From Elmis aenea (Eukaryota; Arthropoda; Insecta; Coleoptera; Elmidae), in assembly GCA_947652605.1 (NCBI GenBank), contig OX393583.1, forward strand, positions 11,015,222 to 11,079,221: DNA of 64,000 nucleotides, given 5' to 3'. The position numbers were made by a program, and so were the translations under genes. Positions 47,121 through 59,229 of this stretch are shown piece after piece; position 1 is the stretch's first letter; each line of letters starts with the position of its first letter. A model generated the notes under the pieces. The model ran no database searches. It had not been told where the DNA came from and was given only the letters and a program-made list of their open reading frames with translations.

Positions 47121-47745
47121 CAGGGTGTGTATAAATTGGCGGAAGCGCTACACGTGACGATGTTCTTCGTAAAATTCTAAGTCGAAAATCTTGATACAAA
47201 AATATTGTACCATGCTTCCTATGGCTTCAGGAACCATTTAAAGAAAAAATAAATTGGCAACATTGCATACATTGATTTGCGTTTGGACATTTTTTTATCA
47301 GCAATTTTTACTTAGGTATTTACAATTTTTGTTTGAACTGAAAGCCTTCAGTTCGTAAACATAGCTGCAAACTTTTGGGTATCGTAAAACACAAACTAGA
47401 AATAATAACGAGAAAAACAGAGATGACAGCTAATGACAATGTTGCCATATGTATTATTTTCATTCAAATCAGTGATTTACATATTTTCAACACCAATTTT
47501 TGAAAGGAAGAACACAATATCTAGGAAAAAATACTATTCGAAATTTATTTTTATTCCAAATTGCAGCTTTTTCATTTGCAAGTATTTAATAATAACGCTT
47601 ATTAAAGAACTAAATGTCAAAACTTTGAGGACCTCTTGGAGATACAGCAAGCATGGTACAACATTTTCGTATTAAGATTTTCGACTTAGAATTTTACGAA
47701 GAACATCGCCACGTGTAGCGCTTCCGCCAATTTTTACACACCCTG
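47121..47745. mobile_element. CAGGGTGTGTATAAATT-family MITE, copy 2
   Basis: This 625-bp copy matches 10916-11541 but with the interior in reverse orientation. The inverted ends carry 'ggaagcgctacacgtg' and finish ACACACCCTG. Flanks are TA at both sides (aaTA at left, TAta at right). The frame at 47433-47675 is internal and shows no domain. Confidence 0.88.
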
Positions 47746-47794
47746 TATAGAGCGTGTTGGTTATACTCGGTCCATTTCGCTAAACTTTAAACGC

Positions 47795-48655
47795 ATGTTA
47801 GTCTTTTTTTTAATGGAACACTATATCAATGACTTTAAACATTGTGTTTCTACTTCATCGGCCATTTTATTTGCTGATGATACAACCCTTATTACTAAAT
47901 TTAATAAAATAGAGGATTCGGCTGGAGCTTTGGAGAGGGTCCAGGATGAGGCTCAAAATTGGTTTCTTGCAAATCAGTTGTCTTTAAATGCAAGAAAAAC
48001 CCAAGAATTGATTTGCACACTTAAGAAAATTGATCACATGAAAACTGGTGGTGTCAAGTTTTTAGGAGTATGGCTCGATCCAACATTAAATTGGCAGGCT
48101 CACACTGATAACTTAGCAAATAAGCTCTCTAAAAATTTATTTGCTTTAAGAAATATTGCAAATTTAGTTGATACTAGTATATTATTCACAGCATATTTCT
48201 CATTGTTCATGTCACACTGTTTATATAGTTTGATAAACTGGGGCCACTCTAGTCATATGAAAAGAATCTTTGGACTACAACGTAAAGCCTTAAGAATTAT
48301 TTTGAACCTTGGCCATGGAGAAGATGTCAAAGATAAATTCACTCAGAATAAGTTATTAACTGTACCATCATATTACATACTGTATTCTCTATGTCATGTT
48401 AGAAATAATTTTAATAAATATACTTTACAAGGCACTTAACATAATTATAGTACAAGAGGAGGTCAAAATATACGTATAGATTACCATAGTGTATGCTTGT
48501 CGCAATGCGGAAAATTACTATGGTCCTTCATTTTATAATCGACTACTTTGCAATATAAAAAGCCTGCCATTGAAGGGATTTAAAAATGCTATTCTAACAT
48601 ACTTAATTAACAACCCTATTTATAAAATCAGTGAGTTTGAATTCAAAAATGGGTA
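47795..48655 (+). pseudogene. Non-LTR reverse transcriptase, motif C to end
   Basis: The frame starts near YINDFKHCVSTSSAILFADD with TTLITKFNK (catalytic FADD), then VQDEAQNWFLANQLSLNARK, GVKFLGVWLDPTLNWQAH, LANKLSKNLFALRNIANLVD and QRKALRIILNLGHGEDVKD, to a stop at 48437-48439. After frameshifts HNYSTRGGQNIRIDYHS and SLPLKGFKNAILTYLINNPI follow to 48655. The fingers and motif A are missing. The fragment is directly downstream of a MITE and ends in the ATTCT tail at 48817. It belongs to the CR1/Jockey-like group. Confidence 0.82.
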
Positions 48656-48816
48656 AGCAGATTGTTTGTGGGGGCTCCAGTCTTTCTTTCAGGTTTCTGT
48701 AATTTCTTGTAATTGTAATTTTTATTTTTATTGAAATGTTTGGTCTGTATATGAAATATATTCTTTGTAATTTAATTATCTGTACTCTGACGATTGTAAA
48801 ACTATATGTTAATGCA

Positions 48817-48903
48817 TAATAAACGATTCTATTCTATTTTATTCTATTCTATTCTATTCTATTCTATTCTATTCTATTCTATTCTATTCTATTCTATTCT
48901 ATA
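48817..48903 (+). repeat. (ATTCT)n pentanucleotide array
   Basis: About fifteen nearly perfect ATTCT units follow the AATAAA-like end 'gcataataaacg' of the retrotransposon. It fits a retrotransposon 3' tail that has expanded by slippage. Confidence 0.9.
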
Positions 48904-49001
48904 TATTTATACATCTTCTTATAGAAAATTTAATTATCTTTCAAAGTTGTTATTTCGTTTCTTATAATTATTTGCGAGTATTTTACCTAAAATATCGGTA
49001 G

Positions 49002-49237
49002 TAGCCTTTGAAAATTCAAAACTATTTGTATGAACTGTCAACCAGAACAATTAATCGGCACAATTTCCACTATTATGCCACTAAAAATCCATATTTTTTA
49101 AGAACCTGTAGATACACATCATTCTGGTGTTATTTGCTGCCATTTATGCTGTGTATCTACAGTTCTTAAAAAATATGGGTTTTTAGTGGCATAATAGTGG
49201 ACAGTTCATCCAAATTGTTTTGAATTTTCAAAGGCAA
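49002..49237. repeat. Palindrome with ~110-bp arms
   Basis: 'gcctttgaaaattcaaaac' at about 49004 and 'ctgtagatacac' at 49105 are matched in reverse by 'gtgtatctacag' at 49151 and 'gttttgaattttcaaaggc' at 49217. Arms are about 49002-49115 and 49151-49237. 'acgccctgtataa' downstream at about 49338 suggests it lies inside a CAGGGYG-type element. Confidence 0.75.
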
Positions 49238-49574
49238 CTATTGACTATAACACTGCGTAAAAAAATTATGGGTGTTGTATTAAAAAAAAAAAAATTATCG
49301 ATGTTTGAAGTTTTACAAGTTGGACCAAGCGTAAAAAACGCCCTGTATAATAGTTTAAAAATGTAGGTTGCGCAAAGAGTTAAGTAATCTATTGTGAATC
49401 TAATCTTCAAGTGCATTTCTTCATACTTTTCAAAATTTTATTAATGTTGAACATTTTTGAAGGTACCTACATGTATTTTCATGAAAATGCAATTTTCACG
49501 AGAACGGTTGGCTTAAGACCCATACAACCTTTTACATTTTTTGAAGTAAATTTAAAGAGGAATCCAAAAATATA

Positions 49575-49634
49575 CAGGGTGTTCCATAAGAAAAAGTATA
49601 ACTTTGATATGCCACTCTTTTTTGGAGCACCCTG
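49575..49634. mobile_element. Miniature 60-bp CAGGGTGTTCC element
   Basis: CAGGGTGTTCCATAAG.. at the left and ..TTGGAGCACCCTG at the right make a 60-bp unit with inverted ends and TA flanks. It resembles the CAGGGTG families in the window but is reduced to the two ends. A coincidental pair of diverged termini cannot be excluded. Confidence 0.5.
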
Positions 49635-50445
49635 TATGTTTGAAAATATTTTTTAAAATGAGGCTCTTCTTGACTTACATAATCTAACTGCGACAGAAAT
49701 GGGAATACATGCCGTTTCGCCATAAAATTCCTTGGTGTCCGTCGTGACTCAACCTGTATATAATTTTTGACACTTTTAAGAGCAGAAAAGATTCGTGCTC
49801 AACATTATTGACAAGTTAAGTTAGAAATATTTTCAACAAAACATAAATGTTAAGAAGTAGGTACACGATATATCATTTATTAAAATTATTTTTAACATTT
49901 CGTTTGGACTACTTTTTTTATCGAACCGGTTAAATGTAAAAAGGGCTCCATTTCGCCTCATAAAAAAATCCAAGTCTAATGATTCATTGGAAAAGGCATC
50001 CTGCTCACAAATACAATGAGTGATTTTTCAAGTAATTACACAAATGTTCATCGTAATAAAAAATGGGTAGGTATATTGAACAAACTCAGACTAATATTTC
50101 ATTACTTAAATATACGCATTGTATGAAAAACAATGTTTAAAAACTAGTTTATTACTTTATTTTATTATATATTTATTTTTTGTTTCCTTAAATTTAGCAT
50201 TTTATGTTAGTGCAGACTTATTTTATTAAAATATTTTATGAATCATATACATATTAAATTAATACTTCACTACGGCAAATATCATTGTGACAATTAATTA
50301 TTGTTTGATTCTACTTTTTTATTTCAGTAGTGAACTATAAGTCCATTTCTAATATAAGTTTTTGAAGTAGACACTATAAGATTAAGAATAAAAGAAAACT
50401 AAAAAATTTATTTAATAAATACGTCTCGTGAGACGTAACCACGTA

Positions 50446-51047
50446 GGGGAAGGTCGGGTTATATCGGACGGTTAAGCTTTTTTACTATTTGTGAATTTGT
50501 TAAAGGTTCAATTTGAGCATACTGCGCATCAAAGCATACTTAGATATGTTGTACAAACACCCATAAAAGCAATTACCCCTAGGAGAAATTTTTTTACCAT
50601 TTTTAGGCACTCGAAAAAGACCTTACTTTTTGCCCATTCAAAAAGTTGAAGGGTTATATCGGACATGATTTAATGTTTAGAAAATTACATATTTTTGGTT
50701 ATCCAAACAAGTTTTTATTACTGTCCAGGCCTGATCAGATTTAAGCGTAAAACATTAAAAAAATTATTTCTTGTTGCTACCAATACACTTAGAAAGTGAT
50801 TGTACTTATACGTTTAAGCAGGATCATCACTCCAAACTTAGCTTCGTCCACGAAAAAACACTCTCTAAACAGAAAAAACTCTATTGCTTTGACACACGGA
50901 AACGACGCATTCTAATTTAGTGTGCGTTTTCCTTCTACTAGTTGCTGTCAACAGCCAATATCGCCACAGGTGCCTCTGTGCTAGGCAAGTGCCCGAAAAA
51001 CCACTTGTCCGATATTACCCGCTGTCCGATATTACCCGACTTTCCCC
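50446..51047. mobile_element. pogo-like MITE with GGGGAAGGTCGGG ends
   Basis: The left end GGGGAAGGTCGGGTTATATC and right end GATATTACCCGACTTTCCCC are inverted repeats of about 24 bases with TA flanks (50444-50445, 51048-51049). 'tccgatattacccg' occurs twice near the right end and 'ttatatcggac' twice toward the left, so the terminal motif is repeated internally. The style is that of pogo-type MITEs. The frame 50942-51184 crosses the right end and is a chance reading. Confidence 0.82.
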
Positions 51048-51049
51048 TA

Positions 51050-52740
51050 ACTATAAATAATTTTCAAACTGCTGTGAATTTTCATTTGAATTTTACAGGA
51101 GACGTTTATCTAACGTATCTTTACATTACAAAAATACTTTTGAGTTTTTTCACCATTCTGTTTTTCTGTATTTTCAACAATTAGCTTAATACACCGTGAT
51201 TGCTTAAAGAAAGATTTGGCGCTGTGTTTCAAAAAGATTGGCATTTCACATAATTTTAAAACCCAAGGTTTACAATTAATAAGATTTAAAAATGTGTCCA
51301 GTTAATAAAAATTTTCTTGTTGAAATTTTATTGGTTGGTCTAAAAATCAACCAAAAAACAACATGCTCACTGTAAATACAAAATTGATGAGAAATATGCA
51401 GCTTCATTTTGCTTAGGATGTGCTTAATAGACAAAATACAGTACAAAGTTATGTACAAAGTTATGTACCTATTAGACAAAAATTTTGAGATAAAAATATA
51501 AACTATTTAGGTTTTGTTTTGATTTAATGAAAATTTTCTTAATTACCTAATAAACATAATTATTGTTTTTTCTTCTGTATGCACAACGATCCTAATTATT
51601 TATGATTTACATAATAATAATTACTAACCTAACACTTGGACTATAAAAATGTATTTGTTGCAGAATCAATTTATTAATTCGAATGTTTGCAATAATATAC
51701 GTATTTCCGTTAAGTGCAATCAATATGTTTTACAAAAACCGGCAGTTCTGCAATGTATAAATTGGCAAACTTTCTATAAATGTGTATGTAAATAAAAATT
51801 GTCCAAAATATTATAATTTAGTCTTACACCTAACGGTAGAAAGACTAATGAATAAATAAAATAAAAAATATTATGATTTATTAAAATTTAACGTAAACGA
51901 AGAACAACATACTATATTTTTAATACTTTTAATAACTACTGTGATATTTTAATGGTTACACTTAAATCGAATTTCTTTTACTCTATTCGTATTCGTAAGG
52001 TGTAATTTTTTCACATTTATAATATTTATATAATGCGCACATTTTGTTAAAGAAACAAGTAGTGGAATAACAAAGCAACACCAACAATTTCAGACAGATT
52101 TAAATATTTTTGCTTTTAAAAACAATTAGAGTGATCTTGATTAGACCAATGACTACATTACTTTTATTTTATCAAGACTACAAAATCATAACCGGGAAAA
52201 AAATAAAATATAGAGTACCAAGACACTAGCTTCGCCATCTACTAACGGTTTTCTAAACCAACGACGTTGTAGATATTAACGCCTCATAATGATACTGCAG
52301 ATGGCTGTACTGTTATTGGACTAGCTTAAGTTTTAAACTCCCAAAGTCACATAGGTAGCTCCACATATAAATAAAATACTGATACCATGGGAAAATACAT
52401 GTTTTTCAGTATGTTGCATTAATTCCCTTCTCCACGATTAAGAACTGAACCAAAATTTGTTTTAAATTAAAACAGGCAGTTTTATAAGTAATAGTTGTTG
52501 CTATAATAATAATAAATATTTTAGATTGATCTTCTATTTTTAGACAAAACCGTTGTCTGCAGAAAAATTTCAATTATTTTAATTAGACTGTAGCTTGATT
52601 GTAAACAGATGCCAAAAAAACTACTAGTTTTAACAATTTTACTGATTTGTTCCAAACATTTCCAGTTATTATCTGATACTTTAAATTTGCATTGTTTAAA
52701 AACTTAGATTATTTTTTGAACTTAAAAAATTTGCTGGGTA
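51050..52740. other. No recognised gene
   Basis: AT-rich sequence with short frames of no known family. No terminal repeat or tandem array is evident. Confidence 0.35.
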
Positions 52741-52887
52741 AAAAGCTAAAAAGTTCTCGGCTGAGAAGGAGATTAATCGTGCTTTTTACGATTATTTTGC
52801 AAGCACCTATTCCCAAAGAAGATTGGTTGGTAGAATTTAAGTGGAATAAATTATTAATGAAATGAATTACATACTTATATATTGTGA

Positions 52888-54630
52888 TTGCGTATGGGAA
52901 AAAGGAAAAAAGAAGACAATTTTATCAACAATGTCAAAAATACAGGCGACAACCCATTAGACATACTAAACAATGAAAATGAACTATTTATAAATACGTG
53001 CCCCGACAATACAGATGGGTCAATTTCTGAAACCAGACACTTCAAACATAATAATATGTCTATCTATCTACGTCCCACTTCTTACGAGGAAATCTATAAA
53101 ACTATAATGTCACTTAAAAACACAAAATCAACAGGAGAAGATGAAATACCAACAAACCTCTTAAAACATACTGCCGACATAATATCTGGACCTTTGAGTC
53201 ACATCATAAATCTTTCTTTAAGAAATGGCATATTTCCAAACAAACTAAAATGTGCAAAAATCAAACCTATCTACAAAAAGTGACATAGGAAACTATAGGC
53301 CCATAGCCAAACTCACAAACATCAGTAAGATATTTGAAAAAATAATCTACAACAGAATTGAAAATTACTTACAATTAGAACACTGTGGCAAAATAAACAA
53401 CGCTCAAAATGGATTCAGAAAAGGCAATACAACTACCCGCGCTATTTACATGGCAATCCGAAATGTACTTCAATCCCTCAATAAAGACAAACACACCATG
53501 GTCATGTGCGTTGATCTCTCAAAAGCTTTCGATAGTGTTGACCACGAGATACTGCTAACGAAATTAGAACACTATGGTATACGAGGGACCGCCCATAACC
53601 TTATAACATCTTATCTTTCGGAAAGAAACCAATACGTTGCCGGAAAAGACTCGTCAGGTAAATTTGTAAAATCCAACAAAAAGAAAATCAAAAAAGGAGT
53701 CCTGCAAGGATCAATTTTAGTTATACATACTGTACACAAATGATCTTCCAGATTTTGTCAAAACTTCCCTTATACAATTTGCCGATGACACATCTGCTAT
53801 TATTAGTGACGCGGATTCCAAAAACTCTGAACTAAAACTCTTTGACTGTTAAGGCCAACTCCAGCATTGGTTTACGTTAAATAATCTAAACTTAAACGTC
53901 AATAAAACGCAAGTTATAAAATTTTCACAAAGTAAAATAACCTCCGACTTAAAATTTCAAAATAATTCCACAAGTATAAATATTGTTAATAAAATATCTT
54001 TTCTTGGTTTATGTATTGACTCTAGACTGGACTGGTCATACCACATCGAACGCCTGTCACAAAGCCTGTGACGGTACCCTTTTGCACTAAAATACCTAAA
54101 AAAAATTGGTCAATGCAAACGCGGCCAAAACTGCATATCCTGCATATGTCGAATCTAGGTTACGCTATGCTGTAATTTTTTGGGGTAGCGCTAGTGACTC
54201 AGAACGCCTCTTTATTATACAAAAGCGATGTATAAGAAATATATTTGGCCTAAACTACCGAGATCACTGTAAAGACACTTTTCGTGATTATGAAATATTA
54301 ACCTTTTACGGCCTATTTATCCTCGAAGCCATCCTTTTCGTTAAAAATAATGTAGATCTGTTCGAAGAGAATATAAGAAATCATGCAGCCAATACGCGAC
54401 ATAAAAAAAAACCTAAAACCCGATTGTTTCAAATATACCTATCTTCAAAAAAATGTTGCCTCCACAATTATTGCTATACCTATATAATAAATTTAACACA
54501 TCACCTGAGAGTATAATAAATCTTCCCACCAGCGAATTGAAGAAGAAATTAAGGAAAGTTCTGATTTCTAAAGCTTACTATGTAGTAAGCGAATATTTAA
54601 ATGATGCTGACTTTATAAAATGTTATATTT
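52888..54630 (+). pseudogene. Non-LTR retrotransposon reverse transcriptase (Jockey/CR1 group), frameshifted
   Basis: The order is: LRPTSYEEIYKTIMSLKNTK, STGEDEIPTNLLKHT, AKIKPIYKK, a break at 53281, NYRPIAKLTNISKIFEKIIY, NNAQNGFRKGNTTTRAI, MVMCVDLSKAFDSVDH (motif A), YGIRGTAHNLITSYLS, GVLQGSIL, a short deletion near 53716, LYTNDLPDFVKTSLIQFADD (FADD box), LNLNVNKTQVIKF, FLGLCIDSRLDWSYHI. After further lesions AAKTAYPAYVESRLRYAVIF, FIIQKRCIRNIFGL and KKPKTRLFQIYL follow. A C-terminal piece, LPTSELKKKLRKVLISKAYY, ends at a stop near 54630. The catalytic domain is recognisable but the gene is dead. AATAAAG and an ATT-rich tail follow at 54735. Confidence 0.87.
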
Positions 54631-54779
54631 AAATATCATTTTTCTGTCTATTTACCTTTTTATTAACTATGTATATTATTTGTAATGTACGTAAATTATT
54701 ATTGTGACAAGTTTTACACCTTTTTTGGGATATTCAGAACAAATAAAGATTATTATTATTTATTTATTATAATGTTATT

Positions 54780-55502
54780 CCTAATAAATTCAGATTCACC
54801 CTCGTATTCTATGTTTATTTGTCCAAGGATCCGCCATAAAATAAATTTTTCACCTATTCTCTAATTACGAAACAAAGCGATCTACAATTTACTAAAAGTT
54901 TTGCGGTTTTAAGTTGCGCAAACTATAGATGATCAAATAAAACGTCTAATTATATAAGAGCAACATACAAATATTGAAAGGGCAAGGACAACTATAACAA
55001 CGAAAATGCATATTTCGGTTACTTTTTTTGTATGTCGAAGTGCTCAGGTCAAATATTTCAATGTTGTTTCGATAATTGGACGGGTTATTATGAATGTAGT
55101 GTAAGTCCATTGATATTTGTTTCAAGATGCGTTTCAATACATTTAAAAATACTGATAAAGCCTACTAAGTTTGTCCACGTTTTATGAGTCAAAATGCATA
55201 TAAATTTGGTTATCAAATAAGGTAATGCGTCCAATTACGCGAATTCACATTAGCGCGGATAAAAATGTTTTTAATTTTACATAAACTATTAGAAACCAGA
55301 TTGCATTATGTATTTAAAAATTAAATTAGGGGCTATGTCATATAATACAAAGTTCTAAAATAGTTTTATGCAATTAGAACAGGGCTCGAAACCGAAAAAA
55401 ATTGGTAAACGGTTAACCAAAATCGAGAACTTTATTTTTATAACGGTTTTTGTCTAAAAACCGTTTTTAACGATTTTCTAAAAAAAAAGAACGATTTTAC
55501 TT
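54780..55502. other. No recognised gene; CAGGGCTCGAAACCG terminus at 55383
   Basis: CAGGGCTCGAAACCG at about 55383, followed by 'aaacggttaaccaaaatcg' and 'aacggtttttgtctaaaaac', resembles the start of a hAT-type MITE into which the piggyBac MITE at 55507 has inserted. The opposite end was not found. The rest is AT-rich. Confidence 0.4.
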
Positions 55503-55506
55503 TTAA

Positions 55507-55952
55507 CCCTTTCGGACCCATTTTTTTTTTTAACTGGGATATATATGTCCCAATGGGAAAATAAATAAAGGTTTTGTGTATTACAAAATTAAAGTAATTT
55601 ATTGAAAAAAACAAATATAGTAAGTTTTAAGTAATTACTTAATTAATTAAGAAGTATGATAAGGGAGAAAACAAAATTTGCATAATCCCACATCACACAT
55701 TGCGCAAATGGTTGTGGTTCTGCGGTTTTTTTTTCTGTTGAGCGCAGCGGGAACAACCACTGGGATATAAATAACCCACTCAAAAACCCCTATGGGACAC
55801 ATGTATCCCAGGCACAAAAACGTTTTGAATACGTCGCCAATAGTTGAAAAACCCCTTAAAAGCACATTCCCATGTAAAACAGGACGTAGAAGGCTCTGTG
55901 GGCGTATTTCAGTATGCGTTGGGATCTATATGTCCCTATGGTGCCGAAAGGG
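55507..55952. mobile_element. piggyBac MITE with CCCTTTCGG ends
   Basis: The element begins CCCTTTCGGACCC and ends GGTGCCGAAAGGG, with TTAA on both sides (55503-55506, 55953-55956). It is 446 bp. Words of the type 'gggatatatatgtccc' and 'gggacacatgtatccc' repeat near both ends, palindromic and probably binding sites. The minus frame 55647-55865 has some cysteines, but I recognise no domain. Confidence 0.88.
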
Positions 55953-56224
55953 TTAAACCGGTTTTTGACATTATCTAGATATTATCTGTTTATAATTTTA
56001 TAATATATGCATTACAAAAATGAACAGCAAAAACAGATTTTTTTAGTTTGTTGAAATTGAAAACATCAATCCCAGGTCACAGGTAGGTAAATTAAAACTC
56101 AAAACCACAATTATGTTTTTTTATTTGAAATTTGAATACAAAAACAAAATAAATGAAACAATTGTAAAAATTCATTTACTGTCACTGTCATTGTTTCCTC
56201 TAATGATATTTTCTAAAACATCTT

Positions 56225-56545
56225 CTATTAAGCAGATACTACTAAAACCTAAAACCAGTGTGGACATACGGTATACAGCTCTGGGGTTGTACCAAAAAAA
56301 GCAACATCAAAATAATACAAACTTTTCAAAATAAAGTACTAAGGAACATCGTAGATGCACCCTGGTGCATTAGAAACGATGATCTTCCTAGGGACCGTGG
56401 AGTAGAGTTTGTGGACAGTGAAATTCAAATGTTTTCGAGAAGCCACGAAGAAAGACTACTGCAGCACGTGAATATCGAGGCTATTCAGGTTCTCGATAAC
56501 ACAAATATAGTCAGGAGACTCAAAAGGAAAAAAACCCTTTGAGCT
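56225..56545 (+). pseudogene. Jockey-clade reverse transcriptase C-terminus, second copy
   Basis: The fragment reads ILLKPKTSVDIRYTALG near 56230-56290, then in the next frame WTYGIQLWGCTKKSNIKIIQ, TFQNKVLRNIVDAPWC, SHEERLLQHVNIEAIQVLDN and a stop at about 56540. It is a homologue of 10479-10817, with several differences and one frameshift at about 56270. Both copies are 5'-truncated in nearly the same place. Confidence 0.83.
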
Positions 56546-57281
56546 GGTATAATGTGACACTATTAGTGCTTTAACAAAAAAGTGTTAACAAGTGTAAAAA
56601 AAAGCAGAGTCAGTGTTTGTGTTAGTGCACAAGATAAGAGTGCCAAATGCTAGAACAGATAAGAGACGCCAATTGGGTAACTTTTTGATCTTAACTTTTT
56701 TTAGTATAGGGTAAAACCCCCAACCATTGGCACTTTAAGGCTATAGAGACAAATAAAACCGTTTATTTAACAATTTATCATGTAAAAGCCCAAAAATGAA
56801 TTTTTATTACATTCCGCAAAGTTAGTTCTTACTTTTACAGTTGCATTTTTTTCTTTTTAAGATCAATTATGTTCCTTTTTCCTCAACTTTATAAAATTGG
56901 TCCGATTTTCTAGTCATTGGCACATTAATACCAATGATTGGCACTTGAATTATTCCAGTAATTGGCACCCCTTACTGTTCGTTAGAACCATTGGGATGTA
57001 GGGTGGTATGGTTGGTTGGGAGGGTAGTTTTAGTTAAAATATAGTTTTTATCGTTACCTTAGATACATAGTATAATAGAATAAAATATAACTTTCAAAAT
57101 TATGTTAATTGTTGAAAAATCTAGATTATAAAAATATATAAAAATTAAAAAAATTCTTCATAAAATAATACTTATTAACCGAGGAACAAAAATATATAAT
57201 ACTGCAGTGTTAAAGGCCCAATAATGAGCCACGTGATGCGCATGTTTGACATATAAAGTTTTCCTTGAAGTTTTGGCGTTA

Positions 57282-58711
57282 CTTTAGGCATTGAACATGA
57301 TAGGTTCTACGACATTTTTGACATCCGATCCCACATTTGTCAGGTAGATATTCTGGGTACAAATGAAACAAAGGCCTCTACGTATGACAATATTGTTTTT
57401 TGGTGGTGAATAATGCACGCTACTTGTCAAGGGAATATCTGAGTCCTCATCTGAATCACTATCCTTAAATAGATTTCTTATGTGACGCTCTTTTTCTTTC
57501 TTCTCAGATTCAGATTCGCGTCTACATGAATCTCCTGGATTTACTTCACGATTTATCTTGTTGAAAATTTTATTAGAACTTTTAACCCTTTCCATACTAC
57601 TGGTATATATATGTACCACCGAAAGTTTGTAAAATACTAGAACTGTAATTTATCATTGTGAATGGTTGTGATATGTACCAGTCAGTTTTATAGGTCTACC
57701 TAGTGTCAAACTGTACAGTTTACGCTGCAAGTGCGCCCACTAAAGTATTTTACACAACACAACAAGAGAATTTGGTTTTGTTAGACACTGGTGGTACTTA
57801 TATATACCACACTATAACCACATATAACCCTAGTGGTACATATATGTACCACCTTCTCCAAGAGAATCTGAAAAAAAAATGTTTTTCCAATAAAGCTTCT
57901 TTTTATACTTTATTAAGCCAAAATATTACCGAAAATATTTGAACACCTTATTCTTCAAATACCGTATTGAAAGGGTTTAGAGCAATCTTCAGAGATTGAC
58001 TTTCAGGACTCTCTTTAGCATCAGTTCCAATTTTAACATTTTTATCTGCAAAAGTGTTTTTTTTCTTCTGGTTTTTCATGTATAGAGTTGAGTTTTTCTT
58101 CGTTGTAGTTGAGTTTTTTTTCCGCTGAAATTATGTTTTTCTTAGCGTCTTCTTTGATCAATTTCTTTTGTCTGTTCTCTTCTTTTCTTCTTTCTTTGGC
58201 ATTTTCTTTTACTTCCATTTCTTTTTTATATTGTTTAGAGGTGACGACATAAGAAGATCTTCTAGACTGGTATGTTCCTTTTCTTCCGGGTGTTTTAGGG
58301 TGCAAGAGATATTTTGCTATATCCGTTTTTAGTTATGTTATACCAATGATTTCCTAGTATGTTGTTGTTAAATGGGTTTGGCCTTTGGTTTGCATCTAAG
58401 AAAGCCTTGACTGAACACTGAATGTCGATTTTTCTTCGTGGAAAGCCTTTCTTATGACTTTCCAGGATATACTCAACAAGTGTATTTTTCTCTTCTTTCG
58501 TGAGATAAGTATGCCTTCCGAATTCGGGTTTTGTGAACTTTGGCCCCAACCTAAACTGGAGAGTTGACCTTGGTATTCCGTATTTTTTTGAAACTGTTTT
58601 CTTAGGTATGCCAGACTTGACTTCATTCAGAGCACTTTGAAGAATCTGTTCAGAATATTTCTTCACATATTTTTTATCTTTCTTAATCTTGGGCATTTGG
58701 AAAAAAAACAC
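57282..58711 (-). pseudogene. pogo transposase remnant: psq helix-turn-helix, charged linker, PHD-like C-terminus
   Basis: N-terminus near 58696: MPKIKKDKKYVKKYSEQILQ, SALNEVKSGIPKKTVSKKYG, IPRSTLQFRLGPKF, LTKEEKNTLVEYI, QRPNPFNNNILGNHW. The psq-type 'KYGIPRSTLxxRL' is the CENP-B/pogo DNA-binding motif. A lysine/glutamate linker (KKEMEVKENAKERRKEENRQ) follows. The C-terminus has GLCFICTQNIYL and, one frame over at about 57345-57289, CGIGCQKCRRTYHVQCLK, a C..C..C...H..C pattern like a PHD finger. The DDE catalytic domain was not found; a deletion between the DNA-binding and C-terminal parts is likely. A piggyBac MITE (57586-57975) also interrupts it. Confidence 0.72.
57586..57975. mobile_element. 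piggyBac MITE with CCCTTTCCATAC ends
   Basis: It begins CCCTTTCCATACTACTGG and ends CCGTATTGAAAGGG. The left flank is TTAA (57582-57585); the right flank reads TTTA, one base off TTAA. It is 390 bp. 'ggtatatatatgtacc'-like palindromes recur near both ends. The style and terminal CCCTTTC match the MITE at 55507-55952. It interrupts the pogo gene. Confidence 0.8.
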
Positions 58712-59229
58712 ATCACCCTGGAGCCTATTCCTAACTTTGATAGATGTGCCAATGTTTGGCGAAATTCAAAAATTATCTTACCCAAATGTTGGCACCGGGT
58801 GCCAATATTTAGCGGGAGCCTATATTGCTATACCAAATGTTGGCACCGCTGTTTTTTTATTAAAAAGTTAACCAATCTTATGTTTTGTACAAGAATTATC
58901 AACAGAAAATCATAAAATACTATTACTAAAAACTTGCAAATAATACTACTACAAAACTAGCCAGTAACCTAACTTGTTTCTATAGCCTACTACTATGAAA
59001 ATTGATAAAAACTTACTTTTATGAAGAAGACGTCACACATTTAACCGCATAATTCAGCCATCTTTGAAACAACGGCATGCGTAATGGTTCGAGGATGCAC
59101 TTCGATGTTGTCAGATTTCATAAAAAATATTCCTAACAGCTGAATTAACTTACTTTTTTATATATAGAGGAAAATATAAAGGAAGTGCCAATCATTGGTG
59201 AAGTGCCAACGTTTGGGGGTTTTACCCTA

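Larger units (their letters stand above)
56709..59227 (-). mobile_element. pogo-family transposon, ~2.5 kb, with repeated subterminal motif
   Basis: The ends are GGGTAAAACCCCCAAC and GTTTGGGGGTTTTACCC with TA flanks (56707-56708, 59228-59229). The subterminal regions are filled with 'ttggcac' / 'gtgccaa' palindromic words (about four on the left from 56725 to 56970, about six on the right from 58745 to 59215). The minus strand encodes a protein with a psq/CENP-B-type helix-turn-helix and a C-terminal cysteine-rich finger (see next entries). A piggyBac MITE is inserted at 57586-57975. Confidence 0.87.

Noticed and set aside
48830..48903. CRISPR-like or satellite array
   Set aside because: It is a simple pentanucleotide repeat without spacers, at the 3' end of a retrotransposon.
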